Assembly (NCBI GenBank): GCA_002315795.1
Contig: DCIF01000028.1
Span: forward strand, 1 to 16,983
Direction of reading: 5' to 3'
Length of the DNA stretch: 16,983 nt
Origin: Bacteroidales bacterium UBA1733
GTDB lineage: Bacteria; Bacteroidota; Bacteroidia; Bacteroidales; UBA3663
The notes beneath the pieces were generated by a model. It made no database searches. It was not told the DNA's origin and saw only the letters and a list, made by a program, of their open reading frames with translations. This document shows positions 13,856 through 16,983 of this stretch, piece after piece (position 1 is the stretch's first letter; each line of letters opens with the position of its first letter). The position numbers and the translations under genes are program-made.

Positions 13856-14617
13856 CTGCAGCATATCAAAAAGCTGCATAATACTGGTTGCATATGGTTC
13901 GTAAGTAATCTCCTCATCGGCCTTGTTCCAAGAAGTTCCTTTGATCCAGATTGCCTTACAGCCAAGTTCGAGGGCCGGAAGAATATCCTTCCGATAGCTA
14001 TCACCAATCACCGTGATATCCTCTGGCTTAAGCTTTAGCTTATCAATGGCCAGCTGGAAGATCTGCGGATCAGGCTTACGGACACCTACTTCGGCAGAAT
14101 CAATCACAATGCGGAAGCAGCGTCCTAGTCCAAAATCCTGTAGCACTGCCGACAGATTGCCGTAGAAGTTGCTCACTAAAGCCAGATCATAGATCTCAGA
14201 AAGCTTCTCGATATAGGGGATCGCATCAAGTGTGCAACGACGTGCATAATCGTAACAGTAACCGGCAATGATATCAACAAAATGTTGTGTCAGGTCATGA
14301 ACATTATCGACAATTGGCATCTCGCCTTCGCTCATCATGCGCAGAGTCGTCTGCAGGATGTCTCCATTGAGCTGCTCCTGCTGTACCAGATAATCTAACT
14401 GGATACCCACACGGGTCTGCATCAGTTCAAAGAAATTATACGAAGGCTGGACAACTGGATTGAAAGACACATAGCGTTCGGCATAGATATACGCTTCACG
14501 GAACTGGTCTTTCGTAATAGGCAATGAGACCTGGCAATAGCCTTCCCAGAGCACTTCTGACCAATGCTTTCCATTACTGTCAATGGTAGCACCATAATCC
14601 AAAATTAATCCTTTCAT
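13847..14617 (-). CDS. HAD-fold hydrolase-like protein with altered motif I
   Basis: A 256-residue protein of the haloacid dehalogenase superfamily. Motif I is LILDYGATID: Asp7 is the nucleophile position, but the second Asp of the phosphatase signature DxDxT is Gly9. Motif II is LVSNFYG (Ser149), motif III Lys181 in RKPDPQIF, and motif IV IGDSYRKD (Asp206, Asp211). A helical cap lies between motifs I and II. Loss of the second Asp removes the usual general acid of phosphatases, so the reaction is uncertain. I start at the ATG at 14617, directly before motif I, ten bases after the preceding gene; an ATG at 14641 would overlap that gene. It is the last gene of the lipid-type operon, so a head-group phosphate substrate is plausible but unproven. 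Confidence 0.8.
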   Translation of the reverse strand: MKGLILDYGATIDSNGKHWSEVLWEGYCQVSLPITKDQFREAYIYAERYVSFNPVVQPSYNFFELMQTRVGIQLDYLVQQEQLNGDILQTTLRMMSEGEMPIVDNVHDLTQHFVDIIAGYCYDYARRCTLDAIPYIEKLSEIYDLALVSNFYGNLSAVLQDFGLGRCFRIVIDSAEVGVRKPDPQIFQLAIDKLKLKPEDITVIGDSYRKDILPALELGCKAIWIKGTSWNKADEEITYEPYATSIMQLFDMLQNT

Positions 14618-14627
14618 TCTATCTTTT

Positions 14628-15620
14628 TTACTTATTATCATTGTCCGAAAATCCGCTTATTCTCATCATCAGAAGGCCGAGGCCAATCCAGAGAAATTCG
14701 CGAATACGTGTAGCAAAACTTAATGCTACAGCTACTGCCAGCAGCGATGCTCCTGCACCTGTTTCTGCAGTGAGGCTTGGCACCAGATACTGCAGGGCCA
14801 GCATAATACCGCCTTCACGCGTTCCCATCTGTAGAGGCGAAAAGAACAGCAGATTGGCAAACAGCGAACTGAATGCCACAACAAGCAGGGCGTCTCCATA
14901 ACCGAAGGCATAGAAACCTAAAGCCTGCATAATGAGCCAGTATTCAATCACATTGAACAGGCGGCTCAGAAGCTCGTACATCAACGCTTTGACGAAAGAG
15001 CCAGAAGACAGCAGACTGGGGTTAAGCAAAGGCCAATCTACCCAGCGCTGCATAAAACGGAACATAATTCCGTGTTTATATCCATACCAGAATATAGCCA
15101 GTATAGATAGAATGCCGACGGTCGTGACAGTTATTCCCATCCAATGGTCAGCAGAAACCTCCTGTAGTGTCATTAATGCCCATAGGATAGACAATATCCA
15201 AAGACAGAAATGAGAAGCAACATGCATCATAGAGTAAAGCAAAACGCTTTGTGTCGCTTTCGCAGTACCTAACTGAGGTCGCAACGCCAACACTCTATAA
15301 GGTTCACCTCCAAGCAAACCAAAAGGAGTAATATAGTTGATGGCATAACCAGTTACCGTCAACCTGAAGACCTCCCAGAATTGCCTCTTTCTCTGTTTTA
15401 ACTTGCTATCTGACTCATTCAGTATAACACAGAACGATAGTGCATTGAGCACATATCCTACTCCCCAAACGGCGACGCATGCTGCTATCGTCCACGGCAT
15501 CGCTGTCAAAGTCTGCCAAAGCTTTACTGGTCCTGCCTCAATGACCATCCACGCCAGGATTGCCAGACAAGAGACAAAAAGCAGCACCTTAATCCAGGGT
15601 TTCACTACAGATCTTTTCAT
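14628..15620 (-). CDS. LPG-synthase TM-domain (UPF0104 / AglD-like) membrane protein
   Basis: A 330-residue integral membrane protein with about eight hydrophobic segments and no soluble catalytic domain. It carries family landmarks GLLGGEPYRVLAL (about 100-112) and LQMGTREGGIM in the C-terminal half. The family is the membrane part of MprF-like lysyl-phosphatidylglycerol synthases, which act as lipid flippases; stand-alone members occur with lipid and glycolipid genes. The ATG at 15620 overlaps the upstream phosphatidyltransferase gene by 32 bases, indicating coupled translation. A role in moving or presenting the lipid made by that enzyme is reasonable, but not shown. Confidence 0.85.
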   Translation of the reverse strand: MKRSVVKPWIKVLLFVSCLAILAWMVIEAGPVKLWQTLTAMPWTIAACVAVWGVGYVLNALSFCVILNESDSKLKQRKRQFWEVFRLTVTGYAINYITPFGLLGGEPYRVLALRPQLGTAKATQSVLLYSMMHVASHFCLWILSILWALMTLQEVSADHWMGITVTTVGILSILAIFWYGYKHGIMFRFMQRWVDWPLLNPSLLSSGSFVKALMYELLSRLFNVIEYWLIMQALGFYAFGYGDALLVVAFSSLFANLLFFSPLQMGTREGGIMLALQYLVPSLTAETGAGASLLAVAVALSFATRIREFLWIGLGLLMMRISGFSDNDNK

Positions 15621-16527
15621 GCTGCCGGTTCATATAAAAATACAAGCCATTGAAGACTGTGATCTCTGCCACCCAATATAGCCATGGAAGACCCAGCATC
15701 AGCGATACAAACAGCGTGATGGCACGGCAATTAAAAGTCAACGCATTGGCGATTGGCATCAGCGGACGAGATTGAAGTCGGAAATGCTCAGCCAATGCAG
15801 GCTGCAAGAGATTATTACTCTCAAGTCGTCTTCTCAATTGCTGCCAGCAGGGGGTATGACTCTCCTGGAACCGGGTATAACTGACATAAAACCATTGAAA
15901 GATCGTCTCTATAGGTTGGCTACGAAAAGACATTCCCTGTAATTTCTGTCGTTCCGAAGCATACGTTGTAAACTCACTCAGGGTCTCATTCGAGCCAGAA
16001 GAGACTTTAGCCATCAGCAGATGAATCTGACGATAATAGTCGGCCAATGCAGCTTGCTGTCGGTGACTCAATCCGGCTAAAGCTCCCAGAACGAATCCCC
16101 AAAGCCCCCATTCCGGAAAAAGTCTGAAGAATATAGCGAAATAGATCACGATGAACCAAACATCGCCTGCCGCACCATCGAGAATTCTTCCCAACGCGCT
16201 ATACTGTTTCGTCAGCCTGGCCAACTGACCGTCTGCACTATCGCAGATGTCTGCCAGAACCAGCAGGAAGATTCCCAAAAGATTCAGCCACCATGACTGA
16301 GGATAGCAAAGAAAACCACAGCCTGCTCCCAGAAAGATGCTGAGAATCGTAATTTGATTGGGTGTCAAATGCATACGCTTAGCCATCAGAGCCAAGCGGA
16401 AACCCATCGGACGATAGAACCACAAGTCTATGGGTTCTTCAACATCCGGGTGCTTTAACGACGCCTGATATTGCGACTTTTCTTCTGCTGTCACTTCTGT
16501 TGTTTCTTTCAATTTGTTCTTTTGCAC
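15589..16527 (-). CDS. CDP-alcohol phosphatidyltransferase family protein
   Basis: A 312-residue membrane enzyme that transfers a phospho-alcohol between CDP and an acceptor to make phospholipid or related head groups. The family signature is present as DSADGQLAR (Asp96, Asp99, Gly100, Arg104), then Gly113 and Asp117. The last Asp (Asp122) is four residues beyond Asp117 rather than the usual three. About 50 soluble N-terminal residues and a soluble segment at about 150-260 make it longer than PgsA or PssA types. The substrate cannot be told: inositol phosphate, glycerol phosphate or an aminoalcohol are all possible. The frame opens with GTG at 16527; a TTG five codons later is an alternative. 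It overlaps both neighbours, so the four genes form a tight operon. Confidence 0.85.
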   Translation of the reverse strand: MQKNKLKETTEVTAEEKSQYQASLKHPDVEEPIDLWFYRPMGFRLALMAKRMHLTPNQITILSIFLGAGCGFLCYPQSWWLNLLGIFLLVLADICDSADGQLARLTKQYSALGRILDGAAGDVWFIVIYFAIFFRLFPEWGLWGFVLGALAGLSHRQQAALADYYRQIHLLMAKVSSGSNETLSEFTTYASERQKLQGMSFRSQPIETIFQWFYVSYTRFQESHTPCWQQLRRRLESNNLLQPALAEHFRLQSRPLMPIANALTFNCRAITLFVSLMLGLPWLYWVAEITVFNGLYFYMNRQHEKICSETLD

Positions 16528-16983
16528 TCCTCTGTTACCGTTGAAGCAATGGCCTCAGCAGCCTCTTGCTGGCACATGCTGTAACTGGGCCAGTCATTAA
16601 CGTCTATGACTCTCACCAGGCCATCCTCCTTGCTGACAATGGCGTCAAAACCGAAGAACTGTAGTCCCGTTGCTTTACCGATAGACTGAGACAATGTAAC
16701 CAGTGCTGTTTCATCAACAGAAAAATCTGCTAAAGACAAGTTGTGTTGCTCTGCTTCTCCAAACTTACTATATCCTGACGCTTTAGGTCTGAACCATCTG
16801 AATAATCGAAGCCGTGCATATCGGTCCAAGACTACATAGCATTTAATCAATTCTCCATTGACATGTTTGCAAATAAGAATATCTATTACATCTTCTGTCT
16901 CCAAGCAATGTAAATAAGTCTCTAATTCAGCATTGTTTTCAGCAAAATAGACATCTGCTGGCTTACTGCCATCCTCTCGCACT
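16509..16983 (-). CDS. ATP-grasp protein, C-terminal part (partial)
   Basis: The frame is open to the right edge, so the 5' end is missing; 157 residues are visible. The C-terminal part FFGFDAIVSKEDGLVRVID, followed by VNDWPSY, is the ATP-grasp metal-binding region: an acidic residue on one strand, then D-x-N on the next. It recalls RimK-like ligases and inositol-phosphate kinases of the ITPK type. Earlier visible sequence (ILICKHVNGELIKCYVVLDR) fits the middle of such a domain. The reaction is ATP-dependent ligation or phosphorylation; the substrate is unknown. It is upstream of, and overlaps by 19 bases, the CDP-alcohol phosphatidyltransferase, which suggests a substrate connected with lipid head groups. 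The family call is moderate because the N-terminal half is out of view. Confidence 0.65.
   Translation of the reverse strand, partial: VREDGSKPADVYFAENNAELETYLHCLETEDVIDILICKHVNGELIKCYVVLDRYARLRLFRWFRPKASGYSKFGEAEQHNLSLADFSVDETALVTLSQSIGKATGLQFFGFDAIVSKEDGLVRVIDVNDWPSYSMCQQEAAEAIASTVTEECKRTN

Overview
This window comes from a Bacteroidales genome, most likely a Prevotellaceae member (Prevotella, Segatella or a relative). The evidence is direct. Four sites match the Bacteroidota promoter pattern TTTG or TTG, a 20-base spacer, then TAnnTTTG. Start codons generally lack Shine-Dalgarno sequences. The gene set is also typical of the order: a eukaryote-like GT3 glycogen synthase beside a short GT35 phosphorylase, a FeoA-FeoB fusion with a Cys-rich partner, and a three-domain aminopeptidase P. 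All recognised protein genes except the aminopeptidase lie on the minus strand, so operons read right to left.

Positions 2073 to 1 (minus) hold a compact operon: a PqqD-like RRE protein, an S24/S26-type peptidase-like protein, an HPr-kinase-like P-loop protein and the start of an ABC exporter that runs off the left edge. It has its own promoter and sits just behind the glycogen-operon terminator. Together the four genes look like the maturation and export part of a peptide (RiPP) pathway. No precursor peptide or core modifying enzyme is visible here.

Positions 6478 to 2103 (minus) hold the glycogen operon: GT3 glycogen synthase, then alpha-glucan phosphorylase, closed by a strong terminator. 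Positions 9106 to 6584 (minus) hold rpsU with a structured leader, a terminator hairpin, and then a Wzc/BY-kinase-like membrane protein whose Walker A and Walker B signatures are both degenerate.

Positions 9142 to 11156 (plus) hold aminopeptidase P with its promoter and terminator. Next comes a gene-free interval that contains a complete small transcription unit: a consensus promoter, a leader of about 70 nt with a six-codon reading frame, and an intrinsic terminator. It is a good candidate for an unannotated small RNA. Facing it on the minus strand is the iron operon, feoAB followed by a 43-residue FeoB-associated Cys-rich protein (13787 to 11164).

Positions 16983 to 13836 (minus) hold four tightly overlapping genes: an ATP-grasp protein (5' end outside the window), a CDP-alcohol phosphatidyltransferase, a membrane protein of the LPG-synthase TM / UPF0104 family, and a HAD-fold protein with an altered motif I. 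This looks like a membrane-lipid head-group operon. There is no protein-gene-free stretch longer than 300 bases; the longest are about 245 bases (8970-9214) and 227 bases (10937-11163), and both are described below. I saw no tRNA, rRNA, CRISPR array, insertion sequence or attachment site.
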